A stretch of DNA of 64,000 nt, taken from Scortum barcoo. Lineage: Eukaryota; Chordata; Actinopteri; Centrarchiformes; Terapontidae. Positions 46,710-58,982 of the stretch are shown in pieces. Location: contig CM041531.1 of NCBI GenBank assembly GCA_023238725.1, positions 3,510,602 to 3,574,601 of the forward strand, given 5' to 3'. The translations under genes were made by a program, and so were the position numbers. The notes beneath the pieces are model-generated. The model worked only from the letters and a program-made list of their open reading frames with translations, ran no database searches and was not told the origin of the DNA. How positions within the stretch are numbered: position 1 is the first letter of the stretch; the number at the start of each line of letters is the position of its first letter.

Positions 46710-47354
46710 AGATGAAATGTCCTCATTTCAAAAACTATACCAAAAATAAATCTCATCTACCGAAGGAAAATACAACAGAGAAAATAAGTAAATACTACTG
46801 AGTAAAAAAAGAACACAGTAGAACACTGCAATAGGCACAAGTAGAAATAATCATTGATGTTATGCTGCTGTAAATGGTTGAAAAACTAACACCAAATGTC
46901 ATCACCAATAATATATTAAACTGTCCAACCTGTAGATTTCAAACCTGCGAAACATTGGCATGAGGAAACAACAAACCCATGTTAATATGGCAACATCCAA
47001 CAAAACTTCTTAAACTCATATAGAGTATATATTGTCCTCAATGGTTGTTTATCTTATCCAAACATTCTCAGTGTCCCCACAAACATCACTAAACAGTCCA
47101 TAGCTGCCACTTGAGTGAGAGGGATTCAATCACAGCAGGAGCCGCTGTGGTTTCCGAACAACTCGTCCCGAACGAGTTGTCGGGTGGGCCACTGGAAAGT
47201 GTCTTATCACGCACAGCAGGAGCTGTGACTCGTCCTGAAGGTCTCTGTAACAGGGGAACAGAGCAGCAGGCAGGGACAGAAACCCGTCCAGTGTCATGTG
47301 ATGTTGGGCACCTGGGAAGTGAACCAGATAATGACGTGTACCTGGGGAGAGTGT

Positions 47355-48590
47355 TCATAGGCAAAGGTCGGTTCGCTGGTGCTGAAGACAAATCCCAAGA
47401 GAACCGGTTTCAGGTTTCAGTCGATCGTAGTGAATAACTCTCGGTTCAGCCTGAGGATGTCTCAAATCCAAGAGTGTGTATAGAAGGCCCTTGTCATCTG
47501 ATGAGAGAACTTCATAAGGCCCAGTCCAGTTAGGGTCCAGTTTTTTTCCTCTGTGTGGTAGGATCATCCATCCATACCAGGTCTGCACACTTATAGGGTC
47601 TGAACTTAACATGTTAGTTGAAGTAGTACTCACGTTTAAGTCTCTGATCTTCACTATGAGAACGAACAGCCTGAAAAACTGTGTCAAGACGTCTCACCAG
47701 TTCTGAGCCATAGTTCTGTGGAGTCTGTAATACCACTGGTGTAGAGAGATGCACACTTGCTGGGAGACGAGCCTCTCTACCATGAGCAAGAAAATAAGGT
47801 GAGTATCCTGTGGTAGAATGTGGAGTAGAATTAAAGGCCAGAACCACTGCAGACAAATAATCGTCCCATTCACCGCCATGCTGATGAATGAGTTTAGCCA
47901 ACTGTTCTTTCAGAGTCCTGTTAAATCTCTCAACCATGCCATTTCCACGTGGGTGGTATGGTGTGGTCCGTTTCTTTTTGATGTGCAGTCTCTGACATAT
48001 AGTTTGAATGATTTCTGATTCATACTGTCGTCCTTGATCCGAAAACAGTTCTTCTGGAACTCCATGTTCAGGAATGTATCTATCACAAAGTAGTTGTGCT
48101 ACTGTACGTGCTTTCTGATCAGCCATTGGGAAAGCATTAGCATACTTCGTGAAATGATCTTGTACAACAAGCACATACTTGTGTCCATGTGAGGTGAGTG
48201 GAAGCTCAGTGATATCTGTGCACACAAACTGAAATGGTCTCTCTGCTTGTATGGACTGCAAGGGGAGCTCTGTGGTGTGGTACAGGCTTTCTATAAGCTT
48301 CACAGGTCAGACACATATCACAAAAGTTTTCAATATCAGATCTCATGCTTGACCAATAGCACATAGTTTCAGCTTTCTTGAAAGTACGATCAGCACTGTA
48401 GTGACCAGAGCAGGGTGTGCCATGAAGAATGTGCATAGTCTGTTTGATTAGTGTGGTGGGAATCAGGACTTGATACACAACTGGTTTTCCTGGTGCATTA
48501 TGTGCTTTCCGACAGAGCAAATCATTGCATAGTACAAGTTTGGGGAATTGCCACCAGAGCTTCCTTTGAATTTTCCCCTTTAACATGTCT
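47355..48590 (-). pseudogene. Gypsy integrase region
   Basis: Integrase inserts the retrotransposon cDNA. In order it has an HHCC zinc-binding part (HxxxH in ILHGTPCSGHYSADRT and CDMCLTC) and a DDE core with Asp in VCTDITELPL, Asp in LFSDQGRQYES and Glu in GNGMVERFNRTL. A GPY/F-type C-terminal module follows (LDPNWTGPYEVL). The core is open over about 230 codons (48303-47614), but the parts before and after lie in other frames. Confidence 0.85.
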
Positions 48591-49149
48591 GAGGTAAGGG
48601 CGTTTGTGTTTCTGTACCCATCCGTACACCTCTGAGAGAACAGGATCAGAAAGTTGGTCAGCTAAAATGTCCAATACCGTTGACCAGACAGTGTGTTTTG
48701 CAACAATTCCATACCTGTGCTGGTTTTCTGAACAGCTGTAGTGTCTTTTTCTGAAGAGCAAACCTGAGCTGATGTGCTGGCAACAGAAGAAGGCTGTACT
48801 GGCAGAGTGTGCAACTTTGGAACAGTAGGAGTTTCCAGTATAACAGGAGAAGAGTGGTTTTCCTAGGTGGGAGGCGCTGTTTCCTCTGGCACCACTGGGT
48901 CCTGTTGTGAGAGAGGAATCCATGACATAGCGTCAGCATTAGGTGTGTTTCTCCCCCTCTTTGTGTATTACCGTCCACTGATATGGGTCCAACTCCAAAG
49001 CCCAACAACCACGCCGTCCTGTGGGGTCATGAGTGACATCTAGCTTCTGCAGAGTGAGAAGTGGACGGTGATCTGTTATTATTGTGAATGGATTACAGCT
49101 CAAGTAGTGTTTGAAATGCCTGACAGACCAGACAATGGCCCAGAGTTCT

Positions 49150-49450
49150 TTATCATATGTTGGACCATTTTCTCTGTTCTGTGTGGGTCAGAACATGACT
49201 AGCATATGCTATAACCCGGTCTCTCCCATTTTGCACCTGAGAGAGCACTGCACCAATTGCATAGTTAGATGCATCTGTACTGAGAATAAATGGCTGATTA
49301 AAGTTGGAAAACGCCATTATGGGAGGAGAGGTGAGTGCATCTTTTAATGTCTGAAATGCAGATGAGCATTCTTCAGTCCACTTCGAATGGCACCTGTTTT
49401 TGTGTGAGTCTGTGAAGAGGATGGGCAATGAATGCATACTTATGTACAAA
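49150..49450 (-). pseudogene. Gypsy RNase H region
   Basis: PFILSTDASNYAIGAVLSQV followed by VIAYASHVLTHTEQ shows the first catalytic Asp (TDAS) and the family signature. 48591-49150 is the frameshifted connection to integrase. Confidence 0.75.
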
Positions 49451-49499
49451 ACGTCTGTAATAAGAGCACAACCCTAAAAATGCTCGCATACCTCAGTGG

Positions 49500-50095
49500 G
49501 TGATCTCGGGACAGGCCAATCACATATTCTCTGGCTGCTTGACTGGGTCTAGTGCCAGTCCATCACGTGAAACAATGTGTCCCATGTACTTTACCGCAGA
49601 TTTGCAAAACTCACATTTATTTGGATTTAGTTTCAAACCTGCTTGTCTGAATCGTGTGAGGATGTCTGCCAGGTTTTGAAGATGATCATCAAAATCCTTC
49701 CCCATACAAATAATGTCATCAAGATAAATGACACATGTTGTTCAGTGAAGACCTCTCAAAACAAGCTCCATTAGTCTCTGAAAAGTCGGTGGTGAGTTTT
49801 TGAGACCCATGGGCATCACTTTAAATTGGTAGAGTCCATCACCTGTTGTAAATGCTGTTTTGGGTCTGTCTGTAGGATCCAGTTCCACTTGCCAGTATCC
49901 ACTTGACATGTCCATGGTGGAGAAAAACTGAGAGCCAGACTATCATCAACTCTTGGGAGAGGATGTGCATCAGTGATGGTAACTGAGTTCAGTTTTCTGA
50001 AATCAACACAAAGTCTATATGTGCCATCCTTCTTTTTCACAATGACCACTGGGCTGGCCCAGGGGCTTGAACTGTCCTCAACAATACAGTACAAT
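49500..50095 (-). pseudogene. Gypsy reverse transcriptase region
   Basis: SSSPWASPVVIVKKKDGTYR and LCVDFRKLNSVT mark the N-terminal fingers. CVIYLDDII is the YLDD catalytic box, in another frame and just after a TGA at about 49743, followed by GLKLNPNKCEFCKS. It is cut at its 5' side by the nested transposon. Confidence 0.85.
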
Positions 50096-50110
50096 AGGCT
50101 CTTTGTTATG

Positions 50111-50273
50111 GAGGACTGAAAGTGACAAAATTAAATAAATAAATACACCATTAAATAATTAATTAAATGTGTCATTAATTAATTAAATATGGAATGAAAT
50201 AAATAAATGTGTTATTAAATGGGTCATTAATTAATTAAAATACCATTTCATTTAATGTAAAAAACTTATTTAA
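50111..50273. repeat. AT-rich 'attaattaattaaat' repeats at transposon left edge
   Basis: Tandem-like short repeats (attaattaattaaat with 'gtgtcattaattaa' phrases) lie between the gypsy RT sequence and the clear inverted repeat. No matching stretch is at the right end. It may be the true outer part of the left terminus or a separate insertion. Confidence 0.5.
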
Positions 50274-50366
50274 TTATTTCACTTTTTAATTAATTATTTC
50301 ATGGTCCTGTGTTGCTGTGTTTCATGAATTTATTTTATCTGTCAAACTCTCCCATCAAAGTCGGTT
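50274..50366 (+). repeat. Left terminal inverted repeat of HECT transposon
   Basis: The inverse complement of 56607-56698. The mismatches lie mainly in the outer ttttt/tatat segment and one base in 'aactctccc'. Its outer tip is followed leftward by AT repeats. Confidence 0.8.
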
Positions 50367-50539
50367 GGGCAGATCCTAACACCTGATTGGTTACCCTGCT
50401 CATCAAGTCAAGGCAAATCGATTCCAGATAATGGATTGATGCAGATCTACTAAATATACTCCGATACGCTGGGTGGCGCTATTCACTTCTATGTTGGTTT
50501 GAATACTCTATTAAGCAAAACTTTGTTGGTAATTGCTAA

Positions 50540-53500
50540 AAAAACACAAACCTAAGACTCGGTCCTGCTGGTCCTGCTGGTCCTGCTAGCCTCGGTGTTA
50601 GCGTGCAGGATCGATCTCTAATCGAGGAAGCTCTGAGCAGAATTGAATTCAAAATTGCAGGATCTACTCGCAGTCGAAATCTTGCATTGCTTCCATGTCC
50701 CAGCACTGGATACACCCTTGCCTATCTGAAAGATCCATCAACAATGATCGGACAGGCTACAATCTACGTACGTCCACTTCAACAGGATCTACCCTTGGAT
50801 TGTGTACGTAAATTTACAGAGACTCAGTTTAATATATAATCAAAACAATGCTCACTGGTAACTTTTAATCATTAATTAAAAGTCATTTGTTGTTGTTAGG
50901 AGGGCTCACATCATGCCTCTGGTCCAGACATCCCCTGCTTCACTTGTCAGAAGGCAGTTCCTTTTTCAGAAATGAAGCTGCACAGATTGAGCTGCAGAGG
51001 GTGGGTACTTTATACAGAAATGCAAGAATAGTATATTCATTTTTTTGTTTTGAAAAATATCTCTGAGTGTTGTGCACACAAATAAGGGAGTATGATTATG
51101 ATCATTTCAATTTTGTTAACTTCAAGGACACCCATGCAGGAAACAGAGAGAGAACAAGAGGGAGACCGAAGTGAAGAAAATGATAGACAGACAGCCCCAG
51201 TCAGTGACAGTGTTCCAGTGAGGCCTGAAACATCAGCTGAGAGTGCCTTAGTACCAGCTGTGATTGACACTGAGGAGTTGGATCACAAAGAAACAGACAA
51301 TGGTTTATGTCATCACAATAGAATTAGAAGATTGTGTGTAATATAAACTCAGTCAATAGAAAAATAACATATATAAGACATAATTAGATCAGATAATATA
51401 TTTATACACAAATTATAACATGCAGCTGGGTTATATATTCTTAGTGTAGAAAAATTTACTTTTACTTCAGGAATGCTGTTTTGCTTTTTTCAACTCGGCT
51501 TTGTAACTGTTTCTAAAGATGTTTCACATTGTTACCGAGCAGGGTTGTTCAGGGGTACTGCTCTGGAATAGATAACTTTATTAGTGTCTTTGTCTAGAAT
51601 GGAAGCTTATTAAAGAACCAGCTCAAGCTGCCAAGGTTTACAAAGAGAATCTTCTAAGGGAACATGCATCTGGGAAACCACTGAGAATGAAGATGGATGT
51701 AAGGGACTGTGAAGAGGACAGGGAACGGGAACTTCTCTTATTCTATAAACAGCAGCAAGAATGGGCATGTCCACTTCATTGTACTCTTGTTGGTAAGTAG
51801 TATAAATTTTGTTATATAAATGTACCAGATAAGTTTATACCATTCAAGTATCATATGGAATTGTTGAATGAGAGAATGGGATCCAAAAAATTATATAATT
51901 GATGACCACTAATGAAATGCAAACCATTCTCCTGTTACCTGGAATAGTCAATATTAAGTATGCTAGTCTAGAATTACAGCCAATAGAATAGTGAGTATTT
52001 TTTTTCTTGCTTATTAAATGTTACTCAATCCAGTTACCTGTATCAGTCAGCCACTGTTTTTCCACTGTGTTATTATCAGTATTTTATTTCAGGTGATGTT
52101 GCTATTGGAGAGGGAGTGATGCGGTACTTTATGACAACAGTAATATCCAAACTCCAGTTTGGATTCTGTCTAGATCTTGGCAAGTTCCTTACTATTTTTA
52201 TGGTTTATATGATGTAATTTGAAATGCAGTTCAGTGGTTAATTGTTGTGACTTTTTGTGACAACTGCTCTCTTGGTACTTTACAGGAGGAATGGGCCGAA
52301 CACTACTATTTGAGGGTGAACCTGACCACCTTGTTCCAGCAACATCAGAGGTGCTTATTGAAAGCGACCTCTTCCGGGTTGCAGGAAGGATGTTGGCACA
52401 CAGCTTTCTGCATGACGGCCCCCATGTCGCTGGATTAAGTCCCGCTGTAATTCATGTACTGCTCAATGGGGACCCTGAAATGGCAACTGTTGTTACAGAA
52501 GAGCTGTCCTGATCTGCACATCAGGAGTATCATTAAACTGGTATGTAACATAAAGAAATCTTTGCATTGCAAAATTGTTTTGGAAAATGTAATAACTTGT
52601 ATGGTCTTGAGTTTAGCTTGAACATGAAGAACTTACACCAGAACAGAAGAACACAGTTTTCGAACTGTCCATGTCTTGGGATCTCCCAGCAGTCACCAAA
52701 ACAAATCGGAGATGGCTACATAACAAACGTCTACTCCACGCAGTGAGTTGCAGCGTGGAAAAGAGACATATGAATAGTGGCGTACATTATTCTAAAATGT
52801 GTAAATGTCTTATTAAGGGTTATTAATATATATATATATTCTGTGCTAGAGTTTAAATTGATTTTATTAAGCACTTCATTTTGCTTTTATGAACATTTTT
52901 CCTACTGTGCCAACTTCTCTTAGGTGATTGGGAGGACCATGCGCCAAATTAAACAGTTGAGAAAGGGACTGAAAGATGTTACGGTATGGCCCCTGCTGAC
53001 ATCTAGGCCAGATGTTGTCCCACTTCTTTTCCCCAAAATGACTGAAATGCAGTTCACACCCCAGGTAAGTCAGTAATTTAGTTATAAATGTGACTTTACT
53101 TAATGAATTTACATATTTTATGTAATGTATGTATATTTAATTTTTATATATGTATTTCCAATGACTGAGCTGGCTTTTTTTTCCATTTACCAATAATGTG
53201 ATCTGAATATTCCTTCACCAAAATAAGTTCTCCCTTTGAAATAGTTATGTGTTCTTTAAGATGCTCCTGGGAAAAATCACATGGCCAGTTGAGGACAGTG
53301 ATGATGAAGACTTTGATATAGAGTCCACATGCCGCATCACCGGCTTTCTAAGGATGTTCATAGAAACAGGTATAACACCTTATTTGGCTAATGTATTGCT
53401 CTCTTTACAAATGCTTCTGTGTCTCATGGATAGATATGATCAGTTAAAGCTGAACTAAATGTTGTATCCATTTTATGACTTTTAGCTTCATCAGACACAC

Positions 53501-53703
53501 TGGCCCAGCTGCTGACATTCTGGGTAGGCTGGGAGATGCTTCCTCCTGAACTGAAAGTGGAGATTTCTGGGGGAACCTTTCCTACGTCATCCACATGCTT
53601 TGAAACACTAAAGCTGCCTGCTCATTTCAAAATCTACATGGACTTTGAGAAAGCACTTCTCTCTGCCATAAATAGTGCACAGACTGGATTTGGACTTGTT
53701 TAA
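50540..53703 (+). CDS. UBZ-like zinc finger and HECT-domain protein (transposon-borne)
   Basis: HECT proteins transfer ubiquitin from E2 to substrate through a catalytic Cys. Exons: about 50540-50805 (LIEEALSRIEFKIAGSTRSR); 50900-51000 (CFTCQKAVPFSEMKLHRLSC, a C-x2-C-x11-H-x3-C finger like UBZ4); 51127-51302 (acidic linker); 51598-51792; 52093-52179 (GC donor); 52286-52540; 52617-52742; 52924-53064; 53261-53369; 53486-53703 (stop TAA). The HECT N-lobe has LLFEGEPDHLVPATSEVLIE and VAGRMLAHSFLHDGPHV. The C-lobe ends TFPTSSTCFETLKLPAHFKI with the TCF active-site Cys. One extra base at about 52505 shifts the frame late in exon 52286-52540. No ATG was found in the first exon, so the true start may be missing. 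It resembles G2E3-like HECT proteins of fish. A poly(A) signal is near 54073. Confidence 0.75.
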
Positions 53704-54094
53704 ATTTTTTTCAGACAGATGTCATTGAATGCACTGTTCTGTAGGTCAGGTCAATTGACACAATTTCATTGTCTGTAAAAACATTTAACATACTGTGCAG
53801 CATTTGACAATTGTTTTATTCAACATATTTTTCCATTTACTGAAACAGTTCTGTATGTTCAGCTTTCAATGTTAACAGAACAGCATTCATGTTATTCATT
53901 CTGTGACCAACGATAAGACAGGAAGTAAAGGAGTGTGTTTCAGTTCAGGAAGTAGTGGAGCTGTGCATAAAGTGATTATGGTAGAGTTTCAAAGTAAAAC
54001 ACCCATTTTAACTTTTATTTTTTTCAAGGAAAGCAAACTTTTTCAGTTCATGCCCGTTTGTTCTAAAATGCTAAATAAAAGCATGGGTTGGACA

Positions 54095-56078
54095 TTAGTC
54101 TGCTATGATTCTTGATAAAACTTGCACAGTCTCTACATATGATCTGAGTGCATCAGTTACAGACACTCCTGGAGCTGGCAAAATGGCAACCTCTTCATCG
54201 GAGAGCTCACGGGCCAGCTGAAACTCCGGTACTGACACAATGCCTCCATGAAGACTGTGAGGTCCGTTCCTGTCGATCCCATAGTCTTCATAAACCTGAA
54301 TGGAGGACAAGCATGATCAATCTTGTACTTAAAACTAGTGACATGTATGAGGTATTGTTGCCTATTCAGTTTTGTAATACTACAGGTATGCATAGCATGC
54401 ACCATAGAAACTACAGCTATAACCTATAAAACATAGGTTAGTCTCAATTTTTGTGAATGTGTTTGTTTAATTTATTTTTATTTCTTGTCTTTTTTATTTC
54501 ATTATTTTCTCTCATAATTCCTTTGGAGAAACAGATTAAAAAAGTTATCTTTCTTTAACCTCAGTAGGATAGGGCCTTGCTCTCTGTATCTTCTCCAGAG
54601 TTGCTGTGGTGACTGATTTCTTTCAGTTCTAAGACCATGAAAGTTCCAAGCATCTCGGAAAGAGTCGAGGCTTTGCTGGATTAGTGGAAGGAAGATCCGG
54701 TGCAGTGCAAAAAGATGGACTTCATTGTCTGGAGTCAGTGTTCCCTGATCTTCCAATGAAGTGAAGATCTGATAGAAGAGGTCCAGGGCATGTTCATAAA
54801 CATCTCTCCACATCCTCTCTATTCTGTGTTTAGGATAAAATTGACAAGGTGTTAATTTATTTGTGGCATATGCTAAAGAAGTACATTCAACTGCTATGTT
54901 TGTTGTGTGAGCCAAACATATTTATTTACCGCTGGTTGTGGACACTTCTGCCTGTGATGTGCGAATTCCTGTTAGAGCCTCTGTTCCTGATCATGAATTC
55001 TGCTACATCTGCATTCTCCCCTCCTTTATCAGACCGTACCCTTGATGGCAGCCCATACTGCTCAACAGCAGCGATAAAGCTCTGTAAGACTGTACAAGCT
55101 CTATTATTGCCAGCCACAGTCAGGTAGACCACTAAACGACTGAATCCATCCACCCCACCATGGACAACAAATCTCCACCTGTCAGGCAATTGTGAACACA
55201 CAAAAAAGCACAATTTTATTGTAAAGCACTTCTAATCACATCTATAGAAAGATGCATCGTTTATCTGCTAATATCACTGACCTGATTAGCTTATGATTGC
55301 CATCTATATGCCACAAAGAGTTTGGGCCGGGAACAGAATACTGCCGTCGTCTTAATACACGCAACCTTAGACGTCTCATGTAGACTCCCTCTGCATCAAC
55401 TCTGCGTAAAGACTCTTGCAGTCTTGAGACTGAGGGGAGGAAAATAAAATAAATGACCACACACTCACTGGCCACTACCTGCGGTGTCACTTATTTTAAA
55501 TAGTGGTGTCATTCTCAAATTCTTTTAAAGTAATACTTTAAAATACATTTAAAAAATGCCCATATCATTATACTCACTTGGAACATGCACACCTCTTGCA
55601 TTCAGATGACCACGCATTAACTTGTAGCCATCGTTTGGATGTCTTCTGTGGACTTCACTTATAATACGGTCCAACTCCTCATCACTCACAGCTGAATAGA
55701 GGTCTGTCTTTCTGCACAAACAAAACACATAGATAAATAATAAATACATACATAGATAAATGTTACACTGAACGTAATATCCTGAGTGGACGAGACCGGC
55801 AAAATTCCTAAACTGAAAACTCATGAATTTAGTGTACATACCTTAAACCGCTTTGCTTCATGCGCCTCCTGATGGTCCTCTCTGACACGCTGTCCACAAA
55901 GAACGTGATGCTCCAGAGCTGCACTCGGTGTGTCAAACGACAAACGCCCTGGTGTTGTGTTTGTGTGTTGTGCCTGTTGCGCCCTGGTACCAGAGAAGCT
56001 GTGGAGTACTTCTTCTAAATTTGCAGTTACTCTACGGTCAATATCTTGGTCAGTAAGTGCGGAAATATATGGCGTCAT
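54095..56078 (-). CDS. Integrase-type DDE transposase with introns (transposon-borne)
   Basis: This is the probable transposase. Exons: 56078-55842 (ATG 56078), 55707-55578 (LDRIISEVHRRHPNDGYKLM, helix-turn-helix-like), 55429-55282, 55178-54930, 54823-54560 and 54295-54095. The first five join in phase, about 342 codons. The DDE triad is Asp in SLWHIDGNHKLI, Asp in LPSRVRSDKGGEN and Glu in HNQRIERMWRD, with about 35 residues between the last two as in retroviral-type integrases. A conserved-looking tail VYEDYGIDRNGPHSLHG follows in the last exon, but the phase at that junction is off by one. It is convergent with the HECT gene, and its 3' end overlaps the HECT 3' UTR. The catalytic core is intact, so it could be a recently active copy. 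Confidence 0.75.
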
Positions 56079-56606
56079 TTAGCTGTCATAATCACGAGAG
56101 CGCAAATACAAATTAAACGAGCACAGGATCAGGAATTGAGGGCGTAAAAACATAAAACTGAGAGGTGAAAAATAATCTTGTGGCGAATAAAGTTTTTGTC
56201 TCGAGTGTGTAAACTGTAACAGAGCGCAGATGTGGAAGCTGCAGCTGCTCGCTCTCACTTCAAACTTTTCCTCGCTCTCGATATTTTTCACAACCGGAAA
56301 TACGTCATGGGTGTGAGGCTCGACAAGACAAATTTAACAGATTAATATTTCTTCTGCTTGTTTTCTGCAGAAATCTCTTAAACAACTTCAGCCTGGCTCA
56401 AAACTACCAAACATTCAATCATTTTGAGGATTTTAACTCCTTAAATGCCAGTTTGATTACATGATGTCACTTTTTTTCATAAATAACAACAAAGTGTTAT
56501 TTTTCATATAACAAATTTTGGGGGGCCAGGGGATTTTATTTTAAATCAGTCTTGGATATGTCAAAGATTAGCCAAAATATTGACTTTCATTAGTTTTGTG
56601 TTGACC

Positions 56607-56698
56607 ACTGACTTTGATGGGCGAGTTTGACAGATAAAATAAATTCATGAAACACAGCAACACAGGACCATGAAATAATTAATTATATAGTGAAATAA
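56607..56698 (-). repeat. Right terminal inverted repeat of HECT transposon
   Basis: The inverse complement of the left repeat. It abuts gypsy protease-side sequence (codons for TAKLDVPL) at about 56700. Confidence 0.8.
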
Positions 56699-56699
56699 G

Positions 56700-57600
56700 T
56701 GGCACATCTAGTTTAGCAGTGATGACCATCTCTGACATGGCTGGAACTGAAACTGTAGATGAAACTGTAACATGAGTTAGCTTGGGTACATACTGGTGTG
56801 GGCTAACTAGTGGCACTACTTTGTCATCTACAATGAGAATCATGTTACGAGGGTTCACAATAATGCCATTAGCAACCAGAAAATCCCAGCCCAAAATTAG
56901 CGGTTTAGTACAGTTCCTGACAACTTGAAGGGCATGTGTCATTGACCTGTGAGCAATACTTAAATTAACTGAGATTGAACCAACTGAGTCCAGAGGGTCA
57001 CCTGTTACTCCAGTGAGAGGAACAAACTGCTTTACAATGGGCTTTTGTGGAGAGCTGTTGTTGACTTTCTAAAATCTTCGCTGATAACTGAGATATCTGC
57101 TCCGGTGTCAACAAAGGCATGAACAACAGTGTCCTCAATAACAACTGACACATATCTTTTTAAGACATCAACCTCAGATAAAATGTCTCTGGTGGAGTTC
57201 TCAGATGAGGCATTACTGACGTGGGCCTGGGTAAAGTCAGTAGCTGGCAATTGGCCCTCATTGTCAACTACTTGTAGTTTACCTTGTTAGAGCCGGTGTG
57301 AGAAGGAGACTGGAACCGTACACGTCCAGGACTCGGAGAATGGTAAGAGGAATGTCTATCTCCATGATGTTGAGGAGAGCGGCCACGATGTGTATAGTCC
57401 CTGGGTGGTGGGCTGTAGCCACGTGTATGGCGCTCAGATGATCCAGGTCGACCATAAGAATCCCATCTGTCGTACCGGTCTCTTTCATGCCTCGAAGGTC
57501 CAGAAGAGTTATCACGTGTGGCGAGTCGTTCATAGGAAGAGTCTCTGTAGACGTTTCTATCTGGTGGATAGTAATGGCTGCGGCCCCGCCCACTATCAGG
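56700..57600 (-). pseudogene. Gypsy gag C-terminus and aspartic protease region
   Basis: The protease active site is VHAFVDTGADISVISEDF, with the later PLILGWDFLVANGI motif in a separate frame. Before it, an Arg/Ser/Tyr-rich stretch (for example RDNSSGPSRHERDRYDRW) looks like the nucleic-acid-binding end of Gag, in a different frame from the neighbouring open segment. About 100 codons normally found between protease and RT are not seen on either side of the nested transposon. Confidence 0.75.
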
Positions 57601-57605
57601 ACTAA

Positions 57606-58143
57606 TGCCCCTTTTCCACTAGTACCTGCTCAGCTCGCCTCGGCTCGACTCGACTCAGTTTAGGTGGTTTTCCATTACAATAGAGTACCACCTCAGCATG
57701 GGTGGGGTCACTGTAGCAACGCGGCCGAAACTCCAGCGACGTCATTTGTTATGCGACACAAACACGAAACGACTACGGAGCAATGGAGGCCAGACAAAGA
57801 AATGTCTGCACCTCGTCCGTTGCTCCGCGGGGTTGATTTCTGTGCAGCCATCTCTGATCGTGTTTGTTGTTGTTATTGCGTTTTAAAAATGGCGCGGTTG
57901 ACTCTTACGAACGAAGTCGCTCTCCCGACGCATCTAGTGACGTCAGGCCCTGGCCAATCAGTGGCCTGCCGTCTGCTGACGTCACATTTTTCGGCTCGAC
58001 TCAGCTCGCTTGGAACCCCGGCCGAGTAGGTACTAGAAAAGTACCTGGTACCAGGTACTAACACGCGTAATGGAAACACGTGTACAAAACCGAGGCGAGT
58101 CGAGTCGAGTCGAGTCCGAGTAGGTACTAGTGGAAAAGGGGCA
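57606..58143. mobile_element. Harbinger-like MITE in gypsy gag
   Basis: The ends are tgccccttttccactagtac and its inverse complement (gtactagtggaaaaggggca), flanked on both sides by TAA (57603-57605, 58144-58146). That fits the three-base TWA duplication of PIF/Harbinger elements. It is 538 bp with a GC-rich interior rich in 'gactcgactcg'. Open frames within it are not genes. Confidence 0.75.
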
Positions 58144-58149
58144 TAAGGC

Positions 58150-58982
58150 TCCGCTGACGTGATCTGTAGTCTGATGAGCTGTGTGGTGTGTCTCGTTGCT
58201 TGCGTTGCATCTCTAGCTGTAACTGTTCAACCTTTTCTGACAGTGTCTCCAGTGTTCTCTGCATTTTCCGGAAATCCTCTGAGGTTGTAGAGTGGACACC
58301 AAGAGGAGTGGAAGATGTAGGAAGGTGAGTAGGTGCCAAGGGAGGGACACCAGGTAGGACAGGTGCCTGAGAAAAACACTGCAAAGTGTGTGAAGGATGA
58401 AAACACCTTGCTAGCATGATGGGCGGTCTCAATCTGCAGTGCAAACTGAAGGGCAGAATCTAGTGTTTTTACTCCGTGTTCATGACAGCGCAGATGAAGA
58501 TATGGTTCAATTCCAGCAATGAAGCGTCTGAATTTTTCTCCCTCTTTTGCATTTTGTCCATATGTGGGAAAAGCTTCCTCCACTAACCTGCTAATTTCAG
58601 CAGCAAATACTAGGGAGGGCCTCACCAGGCAGGCGAGTGCGTGCATTGATATAACTTTGAAATGTAGACAAATATATATTCTGTCCAAATACAGCTTTCA
58701 GTTTTACTTTCACAACAGTATAATCAGATTTTGTTGCATCCCAGGGCTATCCCAGTAACTAAAAGCAGCGCCACCTAGGCGTGTGGGCAGCAGTTTAGCC
58801 AAGCTGTCTTCATCATAATTAATTAACTCTACAGCCACTTCACAGCGTCTGCACGATTTTGGAAAGTCCTCTTTTCCATCCCCCATGAAAACATGAGGAA
58901 AATCTCCCTTACAATAATGAGCCATAACTTGGGTTGCGCCAGCAAAGGGCAATTCATTCCAAGAGTTGCTGTGACTAGCCAT
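58150..58982 (-). pseudogene. Gypsy gag region
   Basis: It starts at an ATG (58982) with MASHSNSWNELPFAGATQVM and continues with DEDSLAKLLPTRLGGAAFSY. In other frames come VFAAEISRLVEEAFPTYGQN and FRRFIAGIEPYLHLRCHEHG, typical of retrotransposon Gag helices. Frameshifts near 58735 and 58410 and the MITE break it. Confidence 0.75.

Larger units (their letters stand above)
50274..56698. mobile_element. Two-gene DNA transposon: HECT E3 gene plus DDE integrase gene
   Basis: Terminal inverted repeats at 50274-50366 and 56607-56698 (atggtcctgtgttgctgtgt core) agree over about 90 bp with only a few mismatches. Inside are two convergent intron-containing genes: a UBZ-HECT gene on plus (about 50540-53703) and an integrase-type transposase gene on minus (56078-54095). 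It lies within the gypsy pol region, so it inserted after the gypsy element. No target duplication is visible. Integrase-type DNA transposons are known in animals (Ginger and IS3EU groups in repeat databases); which group this belongs to cannot be settled here. Confidence 0.75.

Noticed and set aside
57279..57593. Minus-strand frame of 104 codons as a separate gene
   Set aside because: Another frame of the same DNA gives the Arg/Ser-rich Gag end that leads into the protease, so this one is a shadow.
57664..58079. Open frames inside the MITE in gypsy gag
   Set aside because: The interval is bounded by Harbinger-like ends and a TAA duplication. The peptides have no known resemblance.
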